From NCBI RefSeq assembly GCF_005048265.1, contig NZ_SUNH01000004.1, positions 124,001 to 188,000 on the forward strand: a DNA stretch of 64,000 nucleotides. The letters run 5' to 3'. The stretch comes from Paracoccus hibiscisoli (GTDB lineage Bacteria > Pseudomonadota > Alphaproteobacteria > Rhodobacterales > Rhodobacteraceae). Within the stretch, counting starts at the first letter, position 1. Every line of letters begins with the position of its first letter. This document shows positions 63,899-64,000 of this stretch, in pieces. Both the position numbers and the translations under genes were made by a program. The notes beneath the pieces were generated by a model. It worked only from the letters and a program-made list of their open reading frames with translations, made no database searches and had not been told where the DNA came from.

Positions 63899-64000
63899 AT
63901 GAACCTGCACCACCTGCGCCTGTTCCGCGCCGTCGCGATGGATGGCACGCTGACCGGGGCGGCGCGAACGCTCAACCTGTCGCAATCGGCGCTGTCCACG
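63899..64000 (+). CDS. LysR-family regulator, N-terminal end (cut by window edge)
   Basis: 34 codons: MNLHHLRLFRAVAMDG then TLTGAARTLNLSQSALST, the start of a LysR winged helix. It is divergent from dabB with a 105-bp gap, the layout of CbbR and other regulators of inorganic-carbon genes. The effector domain lies outside the window, so CbbR identity is only a guess. Confidence 0.85.
   Translation, partial: MNLHHLRLFRAVAMDGTLTGAARTLNLSQSALST

Overview
The window is dense, very GC-rich bacterial chromosome with short intergenic gaps and many 4-nt start/stop overlaps. Gene content points to an alphaproteobacterium of the Rhodobacteraceae, most like Paracoccus. The evidence is a fused ispDF, a CarD-type regulator, the phoH-ybeY-corC order, a split ccmE/ccmF locus holding an endolysin-holin pair, a CtrA-type TTAA-N7-TTAA box, a phaJ-like gene and a Hint_2 protein. 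I saw no tRNA, rRNA, CRISPR array, transposase or integrase. This is inference from gene families; no species is claimed.

Layout. 1-4385: end of alr, an MlaE/MlaF lipid ABC pair, then phoH-ybeY-corC. 4389-9904: hydrolase/SCP2 pair, TPR protein, large SUV3-like helicase, S4 protein, 7Fe ferredoxin. 10196-16648: carD, ppaC, HAD hydrolase, phaJ-like hydratase, ribF, Fe/Zn-cluster protein, threonine aldolase, pncC and pgpA. 16645-24735: ispDF and purL, a candidate sRNA, then a LysR gene divergent from a fused indolepyruvate:ferredoxin oxidoreductase. 24803-30680: murI, ccmE, a CtrA-box-preceded endolysin/holin cassette, ccmF, ccmH and a PaaG-like isomerase. 30687-35242: Nudix and DUF983 genes, then signalling genes: a PleD-like diguanylate cyclase with ruined receivers, DUF3572, a degenerate H-NOX protein and an HNOBA-GGDEF cyclase.

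35270-46610 is the most unusual part. It is a minus-strand run of RTX/Hint protein, GNAT-like protein, a 2298-residue single-module reducing type I PKS, a deformylase-like pseudoenzyme fused to a methyltransferase-like domain, and a glycosyltransferase. The last three genes overlap by 4 nt. I read this as a locus making a glycosylated polyketide lipid of unknown structure; its product and the role of the Hint protein are open.

47001-64000: trpS, a rhomboid-like pseudoprotease, murJ-glnD-lpoA-like genes, rsmI-yraN, gshB, a Crp/Fnr regulator with two envelope genes, and the DabA/DabB inorganic-carbon uptake pair facing a LysR gene cut by the window edge.

The best regulatory signals are the CtrA box before the lysis genes, a CTGC-N3-GCAG site before phaJ, a LysR-type dyad filling the promoter spacer of the oxidoreductase gene, and two dyads in the dab/LysR intergenic region.
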